Below the pieces are notes generated by a model. That model was not told the origin of the DNA, did no database searches, and was given only the letters and a program-made list of their open reading frames with translations. From positions 1 to 64,000 of the forward strand of contig NZ_QAOU01000006.1 in NCBI RefSeq assembly GCF_003050965.1: 64,000 bases of DNA, given 5' to 3'. Below, piece by piece: positions 50,162 to 61,200 of the stretch. The stretch is from Nitrosospira sp. Nsp2 (lineage in GTDB: Bacteria > Pseudomonadota > Gammaproteobacteria > Burkholderiales > Nitrosomonadaceae). Every line of letters starts with the position of its first letter. Position 1 is the first letter of the stretch. A program made the translations under genes and the position numbers.

Positions 50162-50976
50162 CCCCGGCAACCAGACGCGAGGCGCTTGAGATTCTGACAA
50201 ACAAGGGGTTATCACAGCGGTCAGCATGTCGGATTGCCGGGGTGAGTCGGCGTATTGGCAGTTATGAGCTAAAGCAGCCCGACAAAGACAATGTTATTGC
50301 CGCACAGCTAATTGAAGCGTCGGGCCGTTATCCGCGATTTGGTTACCGGCGTATAGCAGTTATGACGGACAAGAGTATGGGCCGTGTATGGCGATTATGG
50401 AGCCGGTTGGGATTGAACCTGCCCAGGCGCCGGCCTAGAAAACGTCGCTGCGGCACTGATATGCGCATTCCAGGTGCAACCCGGCCCAACAGTGTCTGGA
50501 CCTATGATTTTGTGCATGATCGCCTGGCCAATGGCAATGCACTGAAGATGCTGTGCGTTCTGGATGAACATACGCGAGAGCGCCTTGCAATCGAGGTAGG
50601 TAAATCCCTGCGCAACCAGGATGTCATCCTGACCCTTTCAAGACTGATGCGCATCTACGGAAAGCCAGCCTTTATCAGGTCAGATAATGGAGGGGAATTT
50701 ACTGCAACTGCAGTGATGAAATGGCTGCGAGACCAGAACGTCGGACCAGCCTATATCAAACCGGGCAGTCCCTGGCAGAATGGATTCGTGGAAAGCTTCA
50801 ACGGCAAGCTGCGTGATGAATGCCTGAACCGGGAATGGTTCTTGACGCGGCAGGAGGCAAAAATACTAATCGAGAAATGGCGACAGTTTTATAACAACGA
50901 GCGTCCGCATTCTGTGCTCGGCAATCGAACACCGGCTGAAGCAGGCGTACAACGATTGCAAAATCAGAATGCTTGA
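50155..50976 (+). CDS. IS3-family transposase orfB (DDE integrase core)
   Basis: 273 residues. The N-terminal HTH_21 part reads [19 protein letters not shown]. The retroviral-integrase-type core carries the catalytic residues in [10 protein letters not shown] (first D), RSDNGGEF (second D) and [18 protein letters not shown] (E). It ends [17 protein letters not shown], as usual. It is full length and would normally be made as an OrfAB fusion by -1 frameshifting at the preceding A7 run. Confidence 0.9.
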   Translation: MVTPATRREALEILTNKGLSQRSACRIAGVSRRIGSYELKQPDKDNVIAAQLIEASGRYPRFGYRRIAVMTDKSMGRVWRLWSRLGLNLPRRRPRKRRCGTDMRIPGATRPNSVWTYDFVHDRLANGNALKMLCVLDEHTRERLAIEVGKSLRNQDVILTLSRLMRIYGKPAFIRSDNGGEFTATAVMKWLRDQNVGPAYIKPGSPWQNGFVESFNGKLRDECLNREWFLTRQEAKILIEKWRQFYNNERPHSVLGNRTPAEAGVQRLQNQNA

Positions 50977-50978
50977 GC

Positions 50979-51023
50979 TGAAGACTCACTATCGAACTGG
51001 CTACAAAAAACTATAGCAGGTCA
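50979..51023 (-). repeat. Right terminal inverted repeat of the IS
   Basis: Read on the minus strand it begins TGACCTGCTATAG and ends AGTGAGTCTTCA, matching the left end at 49826-49869. It begins three bases after the orfB stop. Confidence 0.88.
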
Positions 51024-51024
51024 C

Positions 51025-51582
51025 TCGGACATTAGCGCCCCAACCTTGGGCGGCTATGGTCCAAGCGGTGCTCACCAGTATGACCGGCTGGCAGTCGCGA
51101 TCCAGTTAGATAGGGCCGCCGCACTTCAAAGCGCCTCTTGGGGTCTTGGACAAATCCTAGGAAAGAATTTCAAACAGGCTGGGTTTGACGATGTCGAAAC
51201 AATGGTTTCTACTATGGTTTCGGGCGAGGATGAGCAATTATTAGCGATGGCTAAGTCCATTAACACCAATAACTTGGATCAGTTGCTTCGGACACACGAT
51301 TGGTCAGGGTTTGCCGAACGCTATAATGGCCCCGACTATGCCGCCCATAATTATGATGGCTTACTCAATCATTTTTACCAGCAATACAGCAGTGGAAAAT
51401 TACCAGATTTAAGCGTCCGTGCCGCGCAAATTTTATTAACATATAAAGGATTCTCCCCGGGAGGAATCAACGGCCTACTAGGAGCAGGAACAGTAAGCGC
51501 AGTGAAATCATATCAATTGTCAGCAGGAATTCAAGTTACCGGATTGATTGATGACCAACTCCTTGAGAGTTTAGCAAGCTAA
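51025..51582 (+). pseudogene. N-acetylmuramidase with peptidoglycan-binding domain, 5' end cut by the IS
   Basis: The frame is open from the IS edge: SDISAPTLGGYGPSGAHQYDRL then ASWGLGQILGKNFKQAGF, DWSGFAERYNGPDYAAHNYD. This matches the second half of the muramidase domain of phage-type endolysins (DUF3380 family). A PG_binding_1 domain ends the protein (LLTYKGFSPGGINGLLGAGTVSAVKSYQLSAG). The catalytic N-terminal part is missing, and no remnant is evident left of the IS. A TTG at 51046 could start a shorter, inactive product. Confidence 0.78.
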
Positions 51583-51774
51583 CTTGAATATATCTTTACC
51601 TGTCCGACGTCTTTTATTCGCAGTCCTCACTATAACGATGTCATGCCCAAGTCCCGGACAATGGCGTGTAACGCAGCGATAGCCATAGCCGGGGAATCAG
51701 TTCAAAAAGCCTGGCATCCGGAGAGTAGAACGGACAACCATGATCAGATTTTAAGCTCCGCCGTTGAGCGATAA
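51583..51774. other. Short spacer, nothing recognised
   Basis: About 190 bases between the muramidase remnant and the recombinase remnant. No gene, repeat or clear terminator seen. Confidence 0.4.
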
Positions 51775-51950
51775 TAGTAGTCCGTTCTCGGATGATCCCA
51801 CGCTCAAATTCCGCCAATGCAGCAAGATATGGAAGACGGGTTTTCCGCTTGGTGAGCTTGTATCAATAGGTCCATGTATCGATTTAAGTCCTATTCCCCG
51901 GTTTTGAAATGACTCAACCGTCCCTATAAGCTGTTTCGTCGACCAGCGCA
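51775..51950 (-). pseudogene. Serine recombinase (resolvase/invertase) fragment, frameshifted
   Basis: On the minus strand, 51845-51947 reads STKQLIGTVESFQNRGIGLKS and IDTSSPSGKPVFHI, typical of resolvase/invertase catalytic domains. After FHI one base is lost, and the adjacent frame continues LAALAEFERGIIRERT, the next conserved segment (51778-51826). The N-terminal catalytic serine region and the C-terminal HTH are not recognisable. It is a remnant of a transposon or invertible element. Confidence 0.75.
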
Positions 51951-52252
51951 GCGAAGGCGAAACTCGGTTTCGCTCCGCGAAAGCTGCTTTGGAAGGATGC
52001 TTGAGCTTGGGTTGGCTTCGACCGCCTTGTCCCGCTTTAGTGGGGCAAATCGCACCACCCAATCGCAAAGGACTTGGGGGGTATAAAGGCGGGTAAGAGA
52101 AAATTAAAGGAAATAAACGGCGCGTTTACTCGTTAATTGGCGGAGAGAGAGTCAATAGGGTGTTGCACTGAGCGATTGAATCCGCCGGTACGGTTTATTG
52201 GGGTAGGTCATTTGTTCTACACCCAGCACACTGTACAGGTTGATGTTGCACT
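51951..52252. other. Spacer before the end of the giant gene, nothing recognised
   Basis: About 300 bases, less GC-rich than the giant gene that ends at 52253. No credible gene, repeat or strong terminator hairpin was seen. The visible change in base composition at 52.25 kb marks the boundary of the giant gene. Confidence 0.4.
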
Positions 52253-55200
52253 TTAGAATTGAGGCCATACGGGGAAATAATGATCACCAATCGACAATAG
52301 CGGTTGATGGTCGTCGTCGCCGTCGCTGTAGATCAATAGGTCGATAACCCATTGGTCGCCGGGCACCGAGACGATGCCGAGTGATTCCGCGTTCTGCCTC
52401 ATTGCCGCAGCCAGCTGTCCGCAAAAGCTCGTCGGATTCTGCTGCCAGTCGGTGGCGGCGTTGAAGGCGAAGATCGGCACCAGCGCCAATGGATTGCGAT
52501 AGCTGAGCGGATCGGTTATCGGATTGTCGCCGCTAGGTGAGCGCCAATATTCGGCCTGCACGCGGATGTTGCGCGTCGGCGACTCCCCAGAGGATACGAG
52601 CGCGGCTTGGCCTGCGAACAGCTTGTCGAAAAGCGTGCAAAGCGCCTCTTCGAGCGAACTCCCCGCCAGCGCCACCGCATCCGGACGCTGGATGAAGGGC
52701 GTGATGCGCGTCGGGAAGCGCGTGAGCGGCGTCGTGTAGACGAAGCCCTGGTTCACATTGTCGAGCAGGTTCGCGTTGCGCGAAATCCAGAAGCCGCCCG
52801 AGGCATTCGAAAGTGTCATCGCGTCGAGGCGGTAAAAGCAGAATTGCAGGTCCAACGACGCGCCCTCGGCGATTTCCTGCGCGAGGGTGAGTGAATAAGT
52901 GAGGCGCGTTCCCGCCTGGGTGCAGGGAAGTTGCACGGCATTGCTGCCGCTGCCGAGCGAGAGCTGCGGCCAGAGCAGTTGGCGCCAGACCTGCAGCGCC
53001 GGGCCCGAGGAGAGCAGGAGCCGGAACGTCTGCGGCACAATCGGCGGCACCGCCTTCCCATCGCCACTGTCGATGATCATCCAGTCGCAGGCGGGAGTCG
53101 TCGGCGACTGCGTCACTGCGGCGCTGCTGCTCAGCGTGAAGCCGTGATCGGCGAAGTCCGTCGCCAGTCCGGTCGGGATCTGCTTGTTGGCAAGCGCGGC
53201 CGCATAGGAAGCATCCGTCAGGAACAGGAAGTCGTCCGGCCTCTGCGAGAAGTTGGTCGCTTGGCCCATCCGGTCGAGCACGAGCGCATCGACCTTCCCG
53301 TCGCCGGCCATCAGCGTGGAGAAACCATACTCGAACGACGCGGGCACCGGCGCAGTGGCCCGTGCGCTCGCCAGGGCCAGCCAAGCCTGCTGGACCTGGC
53401 CCGCGACCCAGGCCAGCGCGGCGAGGGCGTTGCGTGCGACCGTCTGCTCATCGGGCGTCGGCGAGCCGAGGAGGAGCGGCAGCGCGGCCAGATCTTTCGA
53501 GATCGCCGGCCATATCGCGCTGAATCCCGCGAGCACCTGGATCACCTGCGTGCGGTCCGCCGCGCCGCGCGGCGCTAGCGTGGAGGCATCTGCATCGTTG
53601 AAGGTGATCTCCAGCGTCATCTCGTCCTGCGCCGCGAACGGCCGCTGGGCGTTGAACTGGTAATTCCACTGCGTGAGCGTGCTGTCGGGCACACCGCCTT
53701 CGCCAGGGCGCAGTGCCTGCTGGCCCGAGATGACGGCGGGAACCGGATATCCACGCAGCGCAATCGGGATTGCGACCTGCCCGATGTGACTGGGCGTGGG
53801 ATCGAGCGGCAGCACGAAGGACAGCCACGACGAACCTTCATAACCCGCGACGCCGGCGATCCCGTAGATATCGAACTCGAGCTGGTTGGGGACGAAGTCG
53901 AGGTCGAGAACGAGCTTGCGCTGCTGCGACGGCTTGTTGACCGTGAGCACCGTGGTGAGCGTTGAGCCCTGACTCAGTTCCGCCTTGCTGCTCTGCAGGC
54001 TGATCTGGGGCAGCGTCTGGAGCGCGCGGGGCGGGGCCGCGCTGTTCAGCATGTAGCCGCCTTGCAGAGTTCCCGCGTCGACGTCGGCCATGTCGCCGGC
54101 TAGCACGTCCATTCCGCCGAACTTGCTGGCCACGTCTTTCAACGTGTCTTGGGGTTGCGGCGTGTACGTCGTGCCGCCCATCACCAAGTGGCTATTGGGC
54201 GCGAAGAAGTCCTGGCGGTCGGCATTGGCGGCGAGCAGCTCGGTGACGGTGGTGCCGAGCCACTCGGCGCCGGCGCTCACCGTGGTCGGCGTCGCGGGCA
54301 CCGTCACCGTCGAGACGTTGACCGGCATCGTCGCGCGGAACAGCGCCGCGCTGCCCGAGGCGAGCGTCAGTCCGGCCGCGAGGTCAGCCGCAGAGACGCT
54401 GTAATATTGCGCGATCGTTGTCAGTGTGTCCCCGGCGAGCGTGGTCCGCGGATAGCCGGCGGAATAGTTGGTGACGACGCCCGCCCGCACGATATCGGGC
54501 ACATCCGCTACGGCGGCGGCGAGATAGCCCGCCGCAACTGCGGCCGCAGCAGCGAGGGCGGCGAACGGGTGATCGGGATCGACAGGTGTATTGTCGTCGG
54601 GCGTTGCGAGCACCTTCGCCTTCATCTTGCCAGCCAGCCGCGGTGGATTTCCCGCCCCGGCGCTGCCGCTGACATCTACACCGAACTGGACGAGCGCCTG
54701 ATTCGAATAGAGGCTGCCGAGCTCGACGAGCAGCTGCTGCTTCATCGTATCGATGGCGTCCTGCAGGCCATCGCTCTGGCCCGCCTCGATCGAGGCCACG
54801 AGCGTGGAGAGGCCGATCGCAATATCGGCCTTGGCCGCGATGATCGACGCAAGGCTCGCTGCGGCCTTGCCATCCGACTGTGCGGCAGCGGCGTAAGCAG
54901 GCGAGAGCGCAAGGTCGACCGCCTGGAGGAAGACGAGGTTCCAGTCCTCGGGATCGCTGCTGCGGAAGTTCATCGTCCTCGGGGCGCCCAGCCCGGTGGC
55001 GCTCGCATAAGTGGGGACGGTGATGTTGTCGGCCGAGAAGGCATAGGTCGAAAGCGGCTCGATCGCGAAGAAGCGCGCCTGGGCCGGATCGATCTTGTAG
55101 GTGATCCCGGTCGAGGAGAAATTGGCCACCCACAGCGCCCGCACCGATCCGCTCGACGTTGAGCCGGCGCCGCCGGTCGCCGCCGCGCGCAGCGACGGCT

Positions 55201-58200
55201 TCGATACGACTGGCGAGAAATGGGTATGCTGCGGCCCGGTGGCCAGCTTGTGCCCGGGGAAGGCCGCCTCGAAATCGGTGGCGAACTGGACGAGCGACTG
55301 CGGCGCCCCATCAGTCACAGCGAAGGGCGCCGCCGCGATCGCCGCATTCGCCGAGACGACGCGCGCCGCGCCGGCAAAGGCTGGCGCGGCGCGCGACGGA
55401 TCGCGCGAGATCACCAGGTCGACCGCCAAGCTCAGGATCGGCTGCGCATCGGCCGGCGTGACCTGCGCGCCGATCGTCGCGGGCGCCGGGACGCCGAGCA
55501 GCGTGCGGCTAAGCAGCGGGACCGCGGCGGCGGCCGTGCCGATCGCGTTCACGCTGATCGGCGGCAGCTTGGCTGCCAACAGCGCTGCATTCAGGCGCGC
55601 GGCGATCAGCGCGAAACTGTCGTTCGCATAGACCGTCACCGTCATGCCATCGACCGTGAAGGTCGCGCCGGGCGTGAGCAGCCCAAGCAGGCTGGCGTTC
55701 GCGCCAGCGAGCGAGGCGGGATCGGTAGCGTAGCGCTGCGCGCATGCCGCCAGGGTCTCGTTGACGCGCGCGGTCCATGCCGGCGTGATGAATACCGCGC
55801 CAGGCCTGACGATACCGGGAAGCGATCCCACCTGTTGCGCGAAGTCACCCGGTGCGAGGCTGAAGGCGGCGGCAAGCGACGCGAACGTCGCGTCGAGATC
55901 GGGCGTCACCGTCTGCTGGCCGATCTTGATCGGCGTGGGTGCGAATAGCGCAGGCCAGTTCAGATTGTCGATGGCGAGTTGTGCCATGCTCCACCCGTCG
56001 AACTGCGCGACGATGTCGGCGAACAGCACGTTCTCTGACGCCGCATAGCTGCCCGCCGTGACTGCGCGCGCATCGGCGGACCAGGGGATGACGAGCGTGG
56101 CGGCATGGGCCAACGGCGCCGTGCAGTTGTTCGAAAGGATCAATCCCAGCGCCGCATTGTTCGCGCTCGCGATCGACGCCAGCGTGTCACCCGCGACGAG
56201 CGTGTACTGGATGTTCTTGATGAACAGCGCAGTCGATCCCGGCCAGACGCCGGGCGTCTGCAGATTCGCCTCGAGCAGTGCCGCCGGAGACGCTTCGCCG
56301 AAGCGCGTCGCGAAGCTGGCCAGCGTATCGCCGTCGACGGCAAGCGCGCTCGCGATGGTCAGCGTCGCCGTCGCCACGAAGATCGGCGCCACATAGGGGT
56401 TGGCTGCGGCCACGTCGGCCGGCGTGTAGGTGGTGCTCGCGAGCGTTCCCAGCGCCTCCGCCGCGCTTTCCAGCGTGTCCGAAGCGCCGGTGACCATGCT
56501 GTAGTTGCCGATCGCCAGCGTCGTGTCCTGAACGAGCAGTGCCTTGACGTTCGCGGTGGCGAGGCCCGGGACATTGCCCGGCCCATCTACGATCGCGCAG
56601 CCCAGCGCGTCGGCCAGCGCCGCGAGCGAAAGGCCGACATCCTCCGCCGGGACGCTGCGCGAACCAGTGTTGAGGATTACGCCGACCATCAGCCCGACAG
56701 CGGCATTGGCCGTCACGAAGCTCGCGGTGTCGCCAACTCCGGCGCGTTCGATATACGCAGCCGGGGTTTCGCCCGCTAACGTGGTCTTGAAGACTGGGAC
56801 CTGAATCTGCGCGTCGTCGCCGAAGATCAGCGCAACTTCTGCATTGGCGTTGACCGTCGCCAAATCGTCGAACGAGGCCGGGTAGCCGGCGCCGCCGCTC
56901 GTGGTCGAAGCGGTGGTCAGCGCCGTGAGATTGGCGTACCCCTGCGCCGAGCCCGCAGTCGTGAGCGCCAGCGCCTGCGCGTTGCCGAGATAGACATAGG
57001 CCGATGCCGCGACGCCGCGCAGCGTGGCGCGCACGGTGTTCGAAAGCGTCGCGGGATCGGTCACCGGGCCCAGCGTCGTGGTCAGCGCACATTCGACGTC
57101 GGCCTGGAGGAGTTGGTAGTAGATCTCACCGTAGCGCGCCTGCGCCTGCCCGGCGCGCGTCGCCGCGGGGCTGTGCGTCGGGTCCGGTGCGGCCGCGATC
57201 ATCGGCGCCGCGGATGCGTCGGGCAGGAACTTGCTGGCCGACACGCCGAGCGCCACGATCAGATTGGGCTGCTGAGCCACGAAGCGGTAGGAGACAAGCA
57301 GCGCCGGCCAGCCGGCGAGCGACACGAGTTCGTCCGTATAGCCGACCGGCCCGGTGAGCGACGGCGCGCCGGCGATGCCCGCGATCACCGAGCCCGCGGT
57401 CCGGTTGCCGAGCACGTCCTGGAAGGCGAGCTGGAGCGAAAGCGCTGCCCCCGCCGCGATCCCCGCATAGGGATCGCCGTCCGCTCCCGGCAATGCCGCG
57501 GGCATGGCGACAACCTGCGTCTTGGCAAAGGGATAGATTGCCATCACCTGCCGGTAGCGCCACAGCCCATCGTCGGGATCGCCGTCTGCGCTGGCCGGGG
57601 TCGCGGGCAGGCCCTCGCCGCTGTCGTTGAAGCCGCCGCCCGCTGCGATCTCAAAGCCGAGCATGTGATAGAGCTGATTGAGCATCTGCTGGGGGTCGTC
57701 CGACCCGATAGGCGCGACCTCGGCCCGCGTCGCGGATTCCGGATCGGTGCGCGTCAGCGCGAAGCCGGCGCGTCCGGGCGGCAGTGTCGCCACGGTCCGC
57801 AGCGTGTCCGCCGCGACGATGATCCCGGCGCCCTCCGCGAGGATCGGCGCATTGGCGTTCTCTTCGCCCAGCACGGTAGCCGGCAGGCCCGCGGCCGATG
57901 CGATTCCGCCGAATGTGTCGCCCGGCATCACGACATGGTCGGGATGCCAGGGGACCGCCAGCGTCTGGCCGACGGCGAGCAGGTTGGCCGTGGTCGCGTT
58001 GAGCGCGGCAAGCGACGCGGGGTCGAGATAGCTGTGGCCCTGCGCGATCGATACGAGCGTATCGCCCGCGGCGACGGTCTGGACGGGCTCTCCGAGCAGC
58101 TGGAGCAGTGCGCCCGGCCGCAGGCAGCTGATCTCCACGATCTTCGTGGCGAGCGCCGCCACGGTGAGATTTGCGCGCTGGGCGAGCGAATAGAGGCTGT

Positions 58201-61200
58201 CATCAGGCCGCGCGATTTGCCCGGCGATCGACATGCCCGGGATCAGAATGCCCGGGATCAACTGGTTGACCGCGGCGAGCGAAGACCAGCCGAAACCGCT
58301 CGGCAGGCCGGAATAGGCATTGATCAGCTTATTCGTCGCACTGGCGAGCGAATCTCCTGCGACCACGGTATAGGCCACTGCCTGGAACATCAGCTTCTGG
58401 TGCGCGGGATCCTCGTTGTCGCCGACGATCAGCGCGTTGTTGAAAGCCATTGCGATCGGCACGTTTGCCGCCTGGTCGGTCGAGGCGACGACGAGCTTGA
58501 TCTGCGCCGAGTTGCCGTCCTTGAACAGCGTTGCAGGAAGCCCCGGCTTGCCCGCGGTGCTGAGGTAGCGGAGGTAGAAGCCGCCCGAGCGGACCGCGCT
58601 GCATTCCCACAGGAACTGGAGGAAGTTGCCACTGTCCGCCTCGGAAAAGGTCGCGACGCTGGCCTGGGCGACGCTGGTGTTCAGCGGCGCGATCGCCTCG
58701 CGCATCGGCATCACCGGCGGCGGATGCGTTTCAGTCGAGAGATTGGTCTTGAGCAAGAAGCTGTTGGCGCGATCGAGCGCGTCGGTGACGATCGTTCCCG
58801 AAGGCGCGCTCGCGTCCTGGCTGGCATAGGCGACGTACAGGTTGGCGTTCGCCTTCGCCGACCGGAGGTGCGCCCACAGCGCGATCAGCCGCTGCAGACC
58901 GGCCTGGTCGGTGCCGACCATGTTGTAGACGCCGGGCACCGCGCCAGGGACCTGCTCGATCGTGAAGTCGAACACCGTCGCGAACCGGCTTGCCGCGAGC
59001 GGCGCGTTCGTCACCGTGCCGTCGGCGGCGGTGGTGCCGAGATAGCCGGCATAGGCGAGCATCCCCGCCGGGCTCGCCGCCAGTGCATCGGCCAGCGGCG
59101 TCGGCAGCAGCCAGATGCTCGGCTGAACCACTTTGGGTACGCTACCCGGCTTGCTCGCTCCGAGCAGGTCTGGCAAATCGGGCGTCTGCCACCAGAGCAA
59201 GGCTGCCGGGGGCTGGCGATCCGGCACGACGGCGAACTGACTGAGCATCTGCGCCGCGCCCGCCGCGACGCCCGGATTGAACGGGAGCTTGGTGAAGGCA
59301 GTTATCAGTGAGACTTCGTGGGCGCCGAGCGGGAAGGGATTGGCGGGCGGCACGACCCAGCTTGCGCCGCTGCTGGCGATCGAGATCTCGTATGCCGTGG
59401 TCGCCGCCGGATTGACCGGGAATTCCTGCCCGACCAACGCGTAGAGCGGATAGGTCGCCGCTGCCGCCTGGGCCGCCGCCGTCCTGAGTGACGGCGCCGC
59501 CTGCAACTGCGCGGCGGCTCCGGTCTGGAAGGTCGGCGACGGAATGCGCAGGCCGCCCATCATGAAGCGCGAGGTCATGTTCAGCGCATTGGTGAAGCCG
59601 CCGTTCGCGGCGAGTGCGACGCTCAGCCGGTCGGACCGCATTCCCGGGATCGCTGGAATCTTCACCGTCGTCGCGGCGAACAGGTTCGCGACCGTTGCGA
59701 GCTGGTCGACGATCTGTTCGATCGACAGGTCGTAACTCTGTGCGATGCCGCCCAGCGTGTCGGTCGCGGTCAGTGCATGGCTGGTGCTCGCGATGGTGAT
59801 GGGGGCGCGAGGCGCGAGGGTCGACGCCTGCGTCATCGCCGTATTGCCGGCGAGCGAGGCGATCGTCACGCAATACTGGCGCGTCAGATTGGCGATCGAG
59901 CTCGCATAGGGGATCTTGACCACGACGCCCGCGGCGGGCTCGGCGGCGCCGTTGATCCGCTGCAGCAGTTGCACCGCCGCAGCGACGCCGTCGGCCGCGA
60001 AGAAGGCCGCGGCGATCATCTCATAGGTGTCGCTGGTCGTGGTGGTGTAGGCGAGCTGATAGCTGGTGGCGAACGTGTGGACTACGCCGGTGAACGTGAG
60101 CGTCTGCGACGGATCGAGCCGGATCGGGCCGTTGTTGGCGATCAGCGCCTCGACGGTGAGCCCCGAATACATGCCGAGGATCCCGGCGAAGGTGTCGCCG
60201 CCGGCGGTGGTGTAGGAATGGTCCTGCTCGGAACCGTTGGGGATCGCGAGGGCTTGGCCTTTGGCGACCGTCAACGAGGGATTGGCGGTGGACAGCGCAG
60301 TGAGCGTGATCGTCTGCCCGCCGTACCAATAGGCCCAAAGCCCATCGAGCGTGTCGAGCGAGCGCGTCTTCCCCGCGAGCTGGCCGAGCGCGATCTGCTG
60401 GCCGGGATTGAGCAGCGCGACGCTTTCCGCGTTGCCGGCGAGCAGATCGCTCACCTGGATGCCGAACTGCGACGCGATTGAGCTCGGGGAGTCGCTCGCA
60501 GCCGCGGTGAAGGCGATGTCGGTGAGCGTAATCGTCGTTGCCGTGTCGAGCAGCGCCGACGTCCCGGAATTGGCCGCGGCGACGGCGAGCGCGGTGAGTT
60601 GGCTCGGGATGAGCAGCACTTCCCCGACAGTGAGCTTGACAAGGTCGACGCCCGGATTGGCAGTGGCGAGCGTGGTGGGATTGACGGCGAAGTCGTTCGC
60701 GATAGACGCGGCGGTCTCGCCAGCCAGCACGCTGTGCAGCACCCGCATCGCGGGGATCGACAGCGCCGTCCCAGCCTTCAGTGTGCCAAAATCGACTCCA
60801 GAGTTCGCCGCCTGAAACGTGGCCTCGATGAGGCCGAAGCAGTTCGCCAGCCCGGCGAGCGTGTCGTTCGCCTGGCTGGTGTAGCTTACCCGCTGGGCGG
60901 GGACGAAGATCGCATCGCCCGGTCGAGGCCCGGCGCTGGGAATGTTGGGGTTGGCAGCCGCGAGCACCGCCTTGGTGAGCCCAAACATCTTCGCGACGCT
61001 CTCCAGCGTGTCGTTGGCGAGCGCGGTGTAGTTGTTGTTGTAGAGATTGACGATCGCGGCCAGCGACGCGGGCGCGGTCAGCGTGAGCGTCGAGCCGCCG
61101 AGCAGGTCGCGCGCCGCCTGCACGACCGACTTGGCCAGCAAGCAGAACTGGTAGCGAAAGACGAAGGTCGCCAGGCTCTCGACCGTCGTTTCGTTGGCGG

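Larger units (their letters stand above)
49826..51023 (+). mobile_element. IS3-family insertion sequence, 1,198 bp, with both ends
   Basis: Both ends are visible. The left repeat at 49826-49869 and the right repeat at 50979-51023 (reverse complement) both begin TGACCTGCTA and share TTGTAGCCA and AGTGAGTCTTCA with few differences. Inside are orfA and orfB with an A7 slippery site between them. I see no matching target-site duplication (left flank ATCT, right flank CTCG). orfA carries a one-base deletion, so the element is probably immobile unless helped in trans. Confidence 0.9.

Noticed and set aside
35966-52252. attR copy of the tRNA-Arg 3' end
   Set aside because: I scanned for repeats of the tRNA 3' segment (TTCGTGTTCAGGGCGCCA) and saw none in the window, so the right border of any island is outside it or lost.
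57113-59311. A 732-codon open frame on the plus strand opposite the giant gene
   Set aside because: It lacks protein-like features (very rich in Arg, Gly, Asp, Ala) and is the expected by-product of high GC on the opposite strand; several other long frames in the region behave the same.
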